Shown here piece by piece: positions 27,518-39,048 of a stretch of 64,000 nt of DNA (the first letter of the stretch is position 1; each line of letters opens with the position of its first letter). The stretch is from Thunnus maccoyii (taxonomy: Eukaryota; Chordata; Actinopteri; Scombriformes; Scombridae). Made by a program: the position numbers and the translations under genes. The notes beneath the pieces were generated by a model. The model ran no database searches. It was not told where the DNA came from and saw only the letters and a program-made list of their open reading frames with translations. The stretch covers positions 10,418,490 through 10,482,489 of the forward strand of contig NC_056534.1 in NCBI RefSeq assembly GCF_910596095.1, written 5' to 3'.

Positions 27518-29069
27518 CTACTCCAGGTCACACAGCTGGGCGTTGCCTGCGATCCACAGTCCGGGGTACAGCGGCTGTGTGAACGTGGTCTCCTCTCTGT
27601 GCATCAGCTGCAGCATTGTGTCAGACACACAGTAGAAGGACAGAATACCTGCCTTATGATCCAGGTACACCCCGACTCTGGAGGACTGAGGCTCAGGAAC
27701 CACAGTCTCCTCATCATTGTGTCTGAAACATTCATGGTTTTTGTTCAAGTCTAAACTCCAGGACTTGTCGTTGCACCCGAACGCACACTCGTTAAAATAG
27801 TCTGACCTGGCGAGATCTTTGTATGCCACTGCTATTTCTATAGATCCTTTAAACTCCACCTCCCAGTAACAGCGTCCTGTCAGTGCCTCTTTACACAACA
27901 CCTGAAAGAGGTGAGAGAACCTGTCCGGGTGTTCAGGATACGTCTGGACTAAATCCGTGAGCTCGGCCTCTCTGTTCCCCTCAGACAGAAGCAGCTCTCT
28001 GTATGCTGTGTTTGGGTCCAGGGTGAGGTGGCAGTAATCTGTGAGAGGACAGAAGGAACAATGCAAGTGATGACTGATGAGTCCTCATTCTGAGCAAAAA
28101 TGTATTTAAACATTTATCTGAAGACAAACTTTACTAGTTTACTACTTTTAGTTAAATGATTGTTTTATTTCTTTTTTTTGGTGAGATGTCTCTATTAACC
28201 CTTTTAAGTTTGCTTAATATCACCAGCATCATCTTTTCCACTCCTTTAATGTATTATGGGTTTTTTTTGTGTCGTTACTTGTGCAAATAGATAAACTGAA
28301 CTAAAAAAGAAATGTCATTGAGTGTCTTTAAATGCAGTATACTCTCTTCACTATGACACACTGACAGTTTGAGGAGACGGAGAGTCCAGATGAGTAAACA
28401 AATACTCATCCAGGATGTGCAGAGAACTGTATAAATATATAAAGCTGCCTAAATATCCTGCCATGGGGAGATGATGTCACCTTAATTGATTTAGTTTTGA
28501 AAGTCTAGCAGTTACTAAAACAAACTTTGGGGGTTTTTTTTGAGAGACATTTGTAACATTATCACAATGGTTGGGATAATTGTCTCATTATCTCATTATC
28601 CTCTATCTCAAGATAATGGAGTAAAGTAAAATCATTCCACACATATCCAAAAGATTAAACAGCAAATTCTCACGAATTTACATGACAAACATTATTGGGA
28701 GACAGACTGTGTTTGGTTTTAAGACATAATCATACTCACATTTTAAGAAGTCAGCTCTGGTTTGTGGTTCATCTGCTAGCAAAGCATCTTCTGTTAATAT
28801 AACACAAAATTACACAATTTTCAATACTTGGTGTGACTGTGTAATGTTTCTCAAACTCATTTTAAATGACAGCTTGCTCAGGAACATTAGATTTGACAAC
28901 AGATTACATTTGATAAATACTACTACTAATATTTTTTTATGTATCAAAGTCCAGTCTTATCTTCTGTCGGTACATTTGTTGTGTGTGTGTGCACGTGCTG
29001 TGTACCAGGAGGAGGTGTGCCGTTGGACACAGGACAGGAGGTTGGAACTTGATGGTCTTGTTCAGAGAC
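27518..29069 (-). CDS. PRY-SPRY (B30.2) domain gene, 3' exons only (TRIM or NLR-like)
   Basis: The terminal exon 28038-27518 encodes a complete B30.2 domain: PRY (YYCHLTLDPNTAYRELLLSE), then SPRY (GRCYWEVEF, AFGCNDKSWSL, VGVYLDHKAGILSFYCVSD, FTQPLYPGLWI), stop at 27518-27520. A 51-base exon at 28790-28740 (DALLADEPQTRADFLK) joins it in phase, and the resulting ADFLKYYCHLTLDPNTA is the usual junction in fish TRIM and NLR-type genes. A weaker exon at 29069-29006 also fits in phase. B30.2 domains bind ligands in innate sensing and ubiquitin-ligase proteins. No RING, B-box, coiled coil or NACHT exon was found upstream before ptcd1, so the gene is either a fragment or has exons I cannot recognise. 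The start is unknown. Confidence 0.65.
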
Positions 29070-29099
29070 CTGTGGAGATCATTGTTTGACTTTCAAGGC

Positions 29100-31217
29100 A
29101 TAGGTGTCTATGACTCAGTGGCAGAATTTTAAAATTTGTCTAAAACTGTGACACCAAGAGGCCTTTTATTGAGGTAAATATTTATAATTAAACGTGAGGA
29201 ACAAACATATGTCACAACCTGTAATACCAAACAAATGCAAAGTACAATGCAATGCAAATAGTACGCAGGAGGATTTTCTGTTTTAAAACTGGCTGTATAA
29301 CTGAAATATCAATTGGATGTAGAAGCTCACTCACATTATATTATATACTTTTTGCAGCTCCTATAGACTAACAGATTAGATTTAGAAAAGAAACAAAGAC
29401 ACACAGTTGATAAAATAACTACAACTTAAGTTTTAACAACTACAATAAATTACTTTCCATGCCAGTGTATTAAAAGTCCAATTCTTTAATTGAACTTTGG
29501 AGCCCTCTGCTGAGACATTATGTTGACTTCCCTTAGGTCTACATGGTAATAATGATGTTTTATATTGTTTTTAATCTACTTGTTATCTTACATTAATGTT
29601 GGCAGAGTTAACTGACATGTCAGTTTTAAGTAATAATCACAAACAAATCTACAAAGTCAAATGGAAAAGTTATATGAGCATTTTACCAGCCGCGCTGAGG
29701 TTGGAGCTCCGACTCTCTCTTCCATTGTTGAAGCTCAACTAAAAAACATCTGTATGAGAGCCTGTGTCGAAAATAACAGACTTATCTGTTTTAAAATGAA
29801 TCATAATAATCTTATCTGATACTTATGTTTCGTTCGGCTCACAGGCTTCACCTTGTTTCACCCCAGGAAGAGACGCAATATGACTAATAACCAGCTGGCG
29901 TCAGTGGAGGCAATTATATCCAAAGATGCACAGACATAGTAATCTATTACTGATGTAGTCGATCGGAGTGAGACATCCTTTTTTTCCCTTATTGAGTACA
30001 TGAATTAATATGAAGTACAAACGTGGAAACAATTAAATAAATTACATTATACATTAGAATAGAGTTAAATTAAGACATTTAAAACAAAACACTCATTAAC
30101 AGTGTTTACAGCCTTCTTGTTAGTGCAGGATTTAATGGTTTGTAAGTACTGCTCACATTCTTTATGAAACACTGAGAAAAGAGGTTTTTTGTTAGCAAAC
30201 TTACACTTATGAATATGACCCTTAGCTAAGATTAATGACATAAGCTTGTTTCCCATTATTTCTGTCGTAACTTTAAAAAAACAGTACATTTATATACAAT
30301 CAACAAGCAAAGTCAGTCATAAATTTATAATTTACGAAATTTAGAAGGCTCTTGCCATAGTCTTATATAGAGTAACCATGCCAAAATAAATGTGGCACAG
30401 TTTCAGGATGTGCAGAGCAAAATGAACATGATACATTAACATCATTCTTAAATCTAAAGAAAATGTTTTACAAAGTAGAATTTGTGTATATGTTTAAAGG
30501 ACGCCTCCTTTATCTTACTAGTGAAGGGACATCCTAACCTAACTCTGTCTTGCTTTGTTTTCACCATTTCTTTCTAAATGTTGGTATTGGCAGTGGTAGA
30601 AGAGGTACTCAAAACTTTTTTCTTCAGTAAAACTATTGTAAGTTATTTTGGGGTACAATGAGTTAGAACAGTAACATAATTCAATATTTTTCATTTGTAA
30701 ATCTATAGGTATAGATAGATTTATGTGTGTTATGATTGCCAGTCCACATAAACAGGACTGAGTCACTGACAGAAGAAACCTGGACTCGAATGATCCTCTT
30801 GAAGTCCTGTTGCTGCGGGGGCCCATCAATGAAACACCAGGAAAGGAGGGGGCCCACCTGATGACCCCAGTGAAGCGTTTACCCCTTACCCCTGCTCAAG
30901 GAATGATTGCCGATTATAACACAGGATTGTAAAACCAAGTCCTCTGAGCTTGACTGTAGCTGTTGCCTACCTTGCCTATAACCAGAACATGTGAAGACTA
31001 AATAAAGCCAGACAGGGTGTTGGTTCGATCGATATCTCAGCTAGCAACTATTCAGGTCTGGTGTTTGTCATTGAAACATCGTGGTGAGCACAACATGCTG
31101 GAAGCTACGTAGTGACCGTCTACAGAGAACTGTAAGTTTTAAAAACCTTTGTGTTTGCTGTCAAGAAAGGAAGGAGAAAGCTGACATGTTAATTAGCTTG
31201 TCGTTAGCTCAGCAAAT
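29100..31217. other. Spacer between the B30.2 gene and ptcd1
   Basis: AT-rich, no confident coding exon. The 30830-31090 segment has AATAAA (near 31000) followed by GCCAGACAGGGTGTTGG; this may be a retroelement remnant or ptcd1 leader. The likely ptcd1 promoter lies within the last few hundred bases. Confidence 0.4.
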
Positions 31218-34200
31218 ATGTTAACGTCCGTTGCCTGTTCGTGCGTGCGAAACGGGAGGAAAATAACGGCCCCCGTTGCTAAGTTGTCCCTGTTTCCAAC
31301 GGTTAAAACGTCACCCAGCGGACTGAAGTTGACAGGGGTACAACATTTGTCACAACACCGCCCCGCCAGACTCCTCACGGCGCCTCCCTGGCAGCTTCCA
31401 ACGGGGCTAACTGTCAGATCCGTGTCCCTGTCAGCCTCCTCCCGAGGGGATGCGGACCCTCGGGGCTCCCCCTCAGTCCCTGCAGACGGAGAGGACTTCG
31501 GCTCTCTGTCCGCCGACATGTCCTCCAGGAGGTCGTTCAGGAAAAGCAGCCCGTACACCCAGGATTTGCGATACCGAGAGGACGAGGCAGCCGCCGCCGG
31601 GGAAGAGGAAGAGGAGGAGAGCCCGGTGAAGCCTCGCAGGTGGACCGGGAGGAGAAACACACCTTACTGGTACTTCTTACAGTGCAAGAAGCTGATTAAA
31701 GACAACAAGGTTAGGTCGCATTTGATTTCTACTGAGTCTTGCTTTCCCTCTCCTCCTCCTCCGTGTATTTATAACATTTATTTGTCCTGTCACAGCTGCA
31801 GGAGGCTTTGGATTTGTTCAGCAGAGACATGCTGCAGGGAGAGAGGCTGCAGCCGGAGGAGTGCAACTACAGTGTCCTGATAGGAGGCTGTGCTCGAGCT
31901 GGACAACTCAAAAAGGCCTTTAAACTCTACAATGATGTAAGGATACCTTATTTTAGAGCTGCAACGATTAATCGATTAGTTGCTAACTATTAAATTAAGC
32001 AGAAACTATTCTGATCATCTATTAAGCGTGATGAGACATTTTTAAAGGAAAATGTCCAAATTCTCTGATTCTAGCTTCTTAAATGTGAATATTTTATGGT
32101 TTCTTTACTCCTCTATGACAGTTAACTGAATATTTTAGGGTTTGTGGACAAAACAAGATATTTGAGGATGTCATGTTGGGCTTTCAGAAACATTTTTCAC
32201 CATTTTCTGACATTTTATGGACTCAACAACTAATCAGTTAATAGTAAATGAATTTATTTGTGTTATAGTGAGATGTTTTTCTAATATTTTTACCTTCCCA
32301 CTTATATCACTGGGAATAGATGAGATATTAAAAAAAAGTGTCACTTTAACACAATACGATTCAACAGCACTGCAAACTACAGCCTCCAAAATTACCTTTG
32401 AGTTGAATCAGCACATGTATAAAACAGTTCAAATCATTAAAGATGCAAAAATTCAGTCTTATTCTTTTGTTCACACTCCTTGTGGTTCATGTATTTGTTG
32501 ACAGTTACTTTCCCACTATCTGTAAACAAATCTTCGGCTCCAAATTTGTCCTTTTGACACTGCTCATATTCAAATTGATGAAAACTCACACTATATCAGT
32601 CGGTCACTTAGTTTTTGTTATTCTAGTTACTACTTTGTCATAATAGTAACTGTGATCATTTAGCTTTTAGTTAGTTTATTAGTTAGTAGCGTTTAGTTGT
32701 TTTCATTGGTGTGGAGATGGTTTACTTTTTCAGTTAGATTTTACAGTTGAAACCTCCAGAAAAAAAGCTAATAAATGATTCTGAGTTGGGGCTCTTTTGT
32801 CAAGCTTCAGAATTAGTTTTAGTTTGTTCTCATAAATTTTGTCTTTATTTCAGTCTCCCGTCATAGTTTTTGGCTTTAGCTTACACACAAACAATCAGAG
32901 ACCTCCTCAAGTCGAGTCATAATGTGTGTAAGTACAGTTTGTGTGCGTTCGTGTCTTCCAGATGAAGAAACGAGGTCTAGATGCTACGGATGCTACGTAC
33001 ACCGCGCTGTTTAACGCCTGCGCTGAGTCGCCATCAAAACAAGTCGGTCTTCAGCAGGCTCTGAAGTTGGAACAAGAACTCCGTCGTAAAAACTACCCCC
33101 TCAGCACCATCACGTACCACGCCCTTCTGAAGACGCACGCCATCACCAACCACCTTCAAGCCTGTCTGCACACGTTCAGGGTACGACACGCGCCTACATT
33201 TCTGTGAGTTTATGGAAAGTTGTTCCACTGAATTGTGTTTATTTGTGCTTACACCATGTGCGTTTTATAGGAGATGCTGCAGAACGGCCACGCTGTAACT
33301 CAGGAGACGTTTCACTACCTGCTGATGGGCTGTCTGAAGGACAAAGAAGTAGGATTCAGACTGGCTTTACAGGTAGATTGTTGGCTTTGTTCAAGAGTTG
33401 ACAGTAGAGAGACACCAAGCACTTAGGGGATTTTCTTGAGAATAACTCTGTGTTTGTTTCAGGTTTGGCGCCAGATGTTGAAGTCAGGGATTCTTCCAGA
33501 CTCTAAGAACTACAACCTACTCTTGCGAACCGCGAGGGATTGTGGGATTGGAGATCCTGCCCTGGCCACTGGTGTTCTGCTGAGGACTGACTGGGAGTGT
33601 CGGAAAGAGAGGGAACACGTGTCACGTGTCAAGTCAGACTCCAGACACAAAGATCTAATAGATATTGACTTTTTGGAGAGGCAGTTGTTTATCCAACCGG
33701 ATTCACATGGTGACAGTCAGAAGGGCAGCAGAGACAGTGAGGAGGAGTCCCATAGCAGACAAGACTCAACCCACTTGATACCAGTCAGACAAAGAGAAAA
33801 CGTCTCGCTACCTGTTAACTTAGCAGATGCTTCTACAGCCCCGAACCTACTGGACCTTTTTGAGGGAAAAAGCGTTGGTGTGATCTCCTTAGGCGCAGTT
33901 GATCGAGCATCCGATAGACTCGCTCTGATCGGAGGAGGTCAAGGTTTCCTGGAGAAGATGGCAGCCAAAGGACTCAATCCAGACCTCAGAACTCTCACCC
34001 TGTTGGCCGATACGATGGAGCCAAGCTATCAGTCTTTACAGATGCTGTTGAAGGTCGCCAAGCAGCATCAGGTGAAGCTTGACATCGCGTTCTTTAACTC
34101 TGTGATTCGCCGAGCAGCCAGAGCCGGTGACCTGGATGGAGCAAAGGTATAGACACACAATCTCAATCAAACCACAGTTACAGTATAGCAATATGAAAAA

Positions 34201-36349
34201 GTTCAATATTAAGTAAATGAGACATTACATAATAAATATATTTCAATAACAATTGTGATTGGCTGGTCACTTATTCAGACTGAAGCTACAGACAAACACA
34301 TAACTGACTCTGGCATCTTCTTGATTGACTTACAAAGATTTTGTGTTGAAATGTGGCATTATGAAAGAAAATGACCCATGTCCCCATTACTTTGATTAAC
34401 GCACACACCTGTCTGTGAACAGTTTCCATAGGAACTAATACTTTCTACCTAAGAAATAGTACCAATGAAAACAGTTCATAGTGTTTTCTTAGGATTATCC
34501 AGGAGAAACAGTAAATCCCAGATGAATATCTCAAAAAACAAGCATATTAAACCAAAACCAGCTGCATGACTAGATACATCTAAAGGCAAGAGAGAACATG
34601 TGTTTTCTTGTAATTTTGCTGAATCGATCTTTTTTAAGTGTGTGCCTGTTTCTGATATACTTCTTTTCCATTCCAGTCCGTGTTGAGCGTGATGCGACAA
34701 CGCAACGTCAGTGTGGATGTACAGACGTTTGGGAGCCTCGCACTGGGCTGCGAGCGACAGAAAGATGGTCTGCAGCTGCTGAAAGACATGGAGGTGATGA
34801 CATGAGTGTTGGCGTCAGTATCTGAAGGGGAATACATGTTAAATTAAAAAAACTCGCATTGTATTTGCTGACAGAACAATCTCACTACGAGATCCATTTA
34901 GTAACTGTTCTGGAGCTTTTGATCATATCACAAAATCTTTCTCAGTAGATGAAGTTTGTTCAGCTGTTGTGGATTTTTAAATGTATAAATTTCCATTTTT
35001 GGGAGCACAATACAGACTTCTTGTCCCTGTTGGCTCATAAAATTGGGACTGAATGTTGATTCTTGACCTTGGAAACAGAAGTTGACAAAACAAGGTCGTT
35101 TTAGTAGATCAGTCAAAAGTAAACGGACCTTGTGGTGACATTGTTTTGTCTGCTGTTATACTTCATTCAGCTTCACAAGCCACCTTGTGTTTTTCTCAGG
35201 AGGCGGGATTAAGGCCTAACGTCCAGGTGTTTTCTGCCCTCATTGGCCGAGCAATTCGTCGACTGGATTACGTCTACCTTAAAACAATCCTCAAAAGCAT
35301 GAGCGACATGAAGGTGTGGCCCAATGAGGTCATCATCAGACAGCTGGAGTTTGCTACTCAATATCCTCCCAACTATAACCAGGTAAGCTACTGTAGCCTC
35401 AGTACTGTACATGAGGGAGGAAGAGTCTCATGGCAGTACGTACCTGAGCATCACCAAATAAAACAAATACATCTACATGATTAAGATGTTTAGCAACTAA
35501 ACCTTTTAAATACATCTTTTTTGTGGCTTAAACAAATTATTCGAAATTTATGCTTACATACTGACATACTGTGCACTCTCACACACCAGCACAAAGTACC
35601 AGTACAAACAGTACAGTGCAAATTAGCTTCAGCTAGATGTCCTGTATACATGCTTTTCCTCATGTCACAAAGTTTATCTGTAACGTCCCCGTTCAATAAA
35701 TACACTAAAAATCAAATAAATCAATAAGTGTCAGTTCTGATCACAGCGCAAGAGCCTGCAGAGTCTCCTGCAGTCTTTGTGGCACAATAACATCAGATGA
35801 AAATGAATCAACATGTTCCAAATCAACCCAAACCAGGCATCCCAAACATATTCACACCAGAGACCTACAGCTGCGGCTCAGAGCTGTCAGCACTTTTCCT
35901 CTTTTCCAAAGCAGACGTTTCACTCTGAGCCGTGCTGTGAATGCTTCCATGTAAAGAAGGATTTGATTTTGTCAGATTGTGTCAGTATAATTATTCTTGA
36001 CTGATTGATATTCTCTTTTTCTTCTATTTCTCCTGCTCCCCTCTTCCTCTTGTTCCTTTCTCTTTCATCCCTGTCCCTGCTCTCTCAATCCCAGTACAAG
36101 TCCAGAAACAACTATCTCGTTCACATTAATGGTTTTCGAGGTTACTACCAGCAGTGGCTGAGAGCCATGCCTGCCCAGAGCGCTGAAGACGAGCAGGAAG
36201 CAGAGCTGCAGGCTGAGATGGATCCTGCTGTGTTGAAAACAGAAGCTGCAGATGGATTGACAGAAGCCCAGAGGAACCAGAGAGCAGCAGCGAGGAGATA
36301 TCGTTCTCGTAACAAGGACAAGACGAGCAGCTCTGTATCAGCTCTCTAA
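31218..36349 (+). CDS. ptcd1: Pentatricopeptide repeat domain protein 1 (mitochondrial), complete, about 730 residues
   Basis: Eight phase-0 exons: 31218-31709, 31796-31936, 32962-33180, 33271-33372, 33463-34146, 34677-34793, 35200-35382, 36095-36349 (TAA). The N-terminus ([20 protein letters not shown]) is basic, hydroxylated and free of acids, as in a mitochondrial presequence. PPR motifs follow: [142 protein letters not shown] low-complexity linker splits the array. PTCD1 works in the mitochondrial matrix on RNA: leucine tRNA levels, 16S rRNA maturation and mitoribosome assembly. Length is close to human (about 700). The C-terminus is rich in Arg/Lys/Ser. Intron 2 carries a teleost repeat (31954-32245). 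Confidence 0.9.
31954..32245 (+). mobile_element. Teleost AGAGCTGCAAC...GATTAATCG interspersed repeat
   Basis: Starts TAGAGCTGCAACGATTAATC. Contains GATTCTAGCTTCTTAAATGTG, TAACTGAATATTTTAGG and ACCATTTTCTGACATTTTATG, and ends in ACTAATCAGTTAATAG. The same phrases recur at 38361-38685, 47048-47372, 58067-58269, 60895-61245, 61365-61745 and 62100-62392. Confidence 0.75.
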
Positions 36350-37660
36350 CTGAACTGACAATAGTTTTTCTGATACTCTGTTTGTCTGCGTTCGGCTGTG
36401 TAACCCCGGATGAACTTTGGGTCAAAGTCATGGACCTTCTGACAGTTAATTTATTGCAGTCCCATTGTTATTGTAACTAATATCAAAGTCAATTCTAAGT
36501 TTAAGTACACGAGTCTTGAGACATTAAACTTCATCTTGGCATTGTATTTTATTTTATTTTGAATCCAGTTTGTTGAATTAATTTGCTCTTTATTTGCATC
36601 AGATCAGGTTTTTACAGAAATTGAACCCTCATCATCAGCCGCACAATTTTTTTTTTTTTTTTTAGCACAAACAAATTTCATTAATGTCTATAAGGGTGAT
36701 GATCACCGTCTGTGCTGTGTTTGGAAGATTTGGGAGAGCGTCGAGAGACCGTGGGAGGAAAAGGGGTGATGCAGCTGGTTCCATTAAACTGCGAGAAAGC
36801 TGCAGAGTTGATGTTTGGGTGGTGGTAGATTGTGATCTCTAAAAATACTTCTTGAAACAGAAAACGCTCAGGGTTGAGGCTTCCTTACAGTCGGATGTAC
36901 AGTCTGATGTAAGATGATTAAAATGTAATAAGCTGAGAGAGCTGAAGATGCCTGATGTCTCAAGAGTTGATCTTTTGTGGAATATCTTAAAAGGCAGAGT
37001 TCACCCTGATCTTGAGCTTCAACAGAACAAAGAAAGGAGTTGACAGGTGTCTGATAATTGTAGATAGTTACTAAAGAATCTCATTTTTTTTTAAAAATGG
37101 ATGTGTTACTTGATCATTAAAGAAGGGGCTTGAAAAATCAGTGTTGGGAAAAAGTTCAAAAGAGATTAAAGGGAAGAAAATTAACCTACTGAAGAGCTAA
37201 TTTTAAAAGTTTAAAAGCTATTTTACTTCAAGAGAATGGCTATAGTGCAACAATAAGGACACCAAGCTACCAAGAAAAAGAAGCAACGGAAATTTGCATT
37301 TAATAAGATAAAACTTTATTGATCCCTTGAGGAAAAAATTGCATGTTACAGCAGTGCAGGAAACAATGAAATAGATAATAACTAGGAGTAATAAATTCAA
37401 ACAAAATAAGTCATGTAAATGGAATTCAATCTATAAACATTATGAACAATACTGTGACTATATACATGACCTGACTTGTGGATGTAAAAATAAAAAAGTT
37501 GTGCAAAATATGTGCAGAAGTAGCATAATGGTTCTAGTGAGTGTAGTTGTAGTTATATAAATGTTATATTATATCAAAATATAAATGAAATATGCAGTAG
37601 TGATATCTACACAGGCCAGCTATACTAAATACAAAAGCAGTTTTTCTGTACTTCTCCACA
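36350..37660. other. ptcd1 3' UTR and spacer with a LINE-tail-like repeat
   Basis: ATTAAA-like signals lie near 36520, with a T-run at 36648-36664. From about 37303 to 37560, AAAACTTTATTGATCCCTTGAGG...GCATGTTACAGCAG is the phrase of a common fish retrotransposon tail. No gene was seen. Confidence 0.5.
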
Positions 37661-37821
37661 CTCCGGTCCAGTAGGCGGTGGTAAGACATAAATACGGTGA
37701 TTACAACCGCCAATAAAACCCACGAAGAAGAAGAAGGAACAGGAAACGTCATGTTTGTTAAGATTTGAGGACACCGGGCGCGAAAAACATCGTATTTATT
37801 TTGTGTAAAAGGACAACAAAG
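37660..37821 (+). promoter_or_regulatory. Probable promoter and non-coding first exon of the 39-52 kb gene
   Basis: GGGCGCGAAAAA (about 37776-37787) fits an E2F site. ACAACAAAG|GTAAGAAAA at 37812-37830 is a good splice donor for a non-coding exon joining the coding exon at 39042. Just upstream, CGGTCCAGTAGGCGGTGG...CCGCCAATAAAACCCACGAAG (37662-37725) is a fish repeat. Promoter function is inferred. Confidence 0.4.
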
Positions 37822-38266
37822 GTAAGAAAACTTGTCGCTCACAAAACTAAAACAACCATTAAACATACTTGTTATCTGTTTACGTTACTATACTTTGTAG
37901 TAAAAACGTAAAGCGAGAATACTTTTTACTGTTGACACATTTGGCGACTGTTAAAAGGAAGTTAGCTAGTTTCTTAAAAAATAGGGGAAAAAATGAGTGC
38001 GGTTTGGTAAGAGCCCCGAAGGAAAGTTAACGCAGCAATGTCTCAACAAAGTTATCTGTCCTGTATATTTTATTGACTGTTACACCTCAGACTATTTGAC
38101 CTGAAAAAGAAATTCAGCTGTAAACATGTTTATCACTACTTCATTTTGATGGATACTGGCAAAAAATGGTGTCCCCGTAGTATTTATAGTATTTAGACAG
38201 TGTCACAAGTTTTTAATAGCTATTTCAGTTACTAAATAGAGAAATACTGCCAGCTATACACTAAAG

Positions 38267-38895
38267 CAGTGGTTCCCAACCTTTTTGGTCTGTGATCCTT
38301 TAAAATAAAGCAAAGTCTACCTGGGACCCCTCCTTACATGTCGCATTGTCTACCAGTTAAGTTGCGGATTATTGTCTTGATTCACTGGTTAATCATTTTG
38401 TCTGTAAAATGTCAGAAAATAGGAAAAAAAAACAAATACCCGTTAAAGCCCCCAACAGTCCAAGGTTACATCTCCAAATGTCTTGTTTTGTCTGACTAAC
38501 AGTCCAAAACTCAAAGATATTCAGATTCTCATCAAAGAAAAGCAATAAATCATCATATTTGCGAAGCTGAAAAAAACTTATTTTTTACATTTTTGCTTAA
38601 AAATGACTTAAACCACTATTCAATTATCAGAATAGTTGCTCATTAATCTTCCTGTCAATTGATTAATCGACTAACCTCACAGCTTAGAGGCTTGAGGATG
38701 TAAAATGCAGAAATCCATAAGAAATAAAATTAGAAAAAAAAATAAAATAATAAAAATAAAAGGAAAGCTTGGGATAAAGAATCACAATTTTGTATCCAAA
38801 GTATGTTTTGGTTTTTTTTCTCTGTATCCTAACCTGTCCTATCATTTGGCAACGACCCCTTATGGGGGTCCCGACCCCCAGGTTGGGAACCACTG
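38267..38895. mobile_element. hAT-type non-autonomous transposon with perfect 8-bp target duplication
   Basis: Perfect 15-bp terminal inverted repeats CAGTGGTTCCCAACC / GGTTGGGAACCACTG are flanked on both sides by CACTAAAG (38259-38266, 38896-38903), the 8-bp duplication of hAT insertion. The interior includes a copy of the GATTAATCG repeat family (38361-38685). It has no transposase frame and sits in intron 1 of the gene at 39-52 kb. Confidence 0.93.
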
Positions 38896-39048
38896 CACTA
38901 AAGCTTGTGCGAGCTGAGCAAGAAAACAAACCAGACAAACCTGTAATCTTCAGCTGAGGCACAAAACATTGCTGGTGATGTTTTTTAGTCTACCGGTGTG
39001 AGTTGTTAATTGTCTTTTCTTTCCTTTTTTTTGTGCCAGACATTTCTG

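Noticed and set aside
30830-31090. Possible solo LTR (AATAAA then GGGTGTTGGTTCG and TGGTGAGC-like sequence)
   Set aside because: No matching TG...CA boundaries, target duplication or second LTR could be found by eye.
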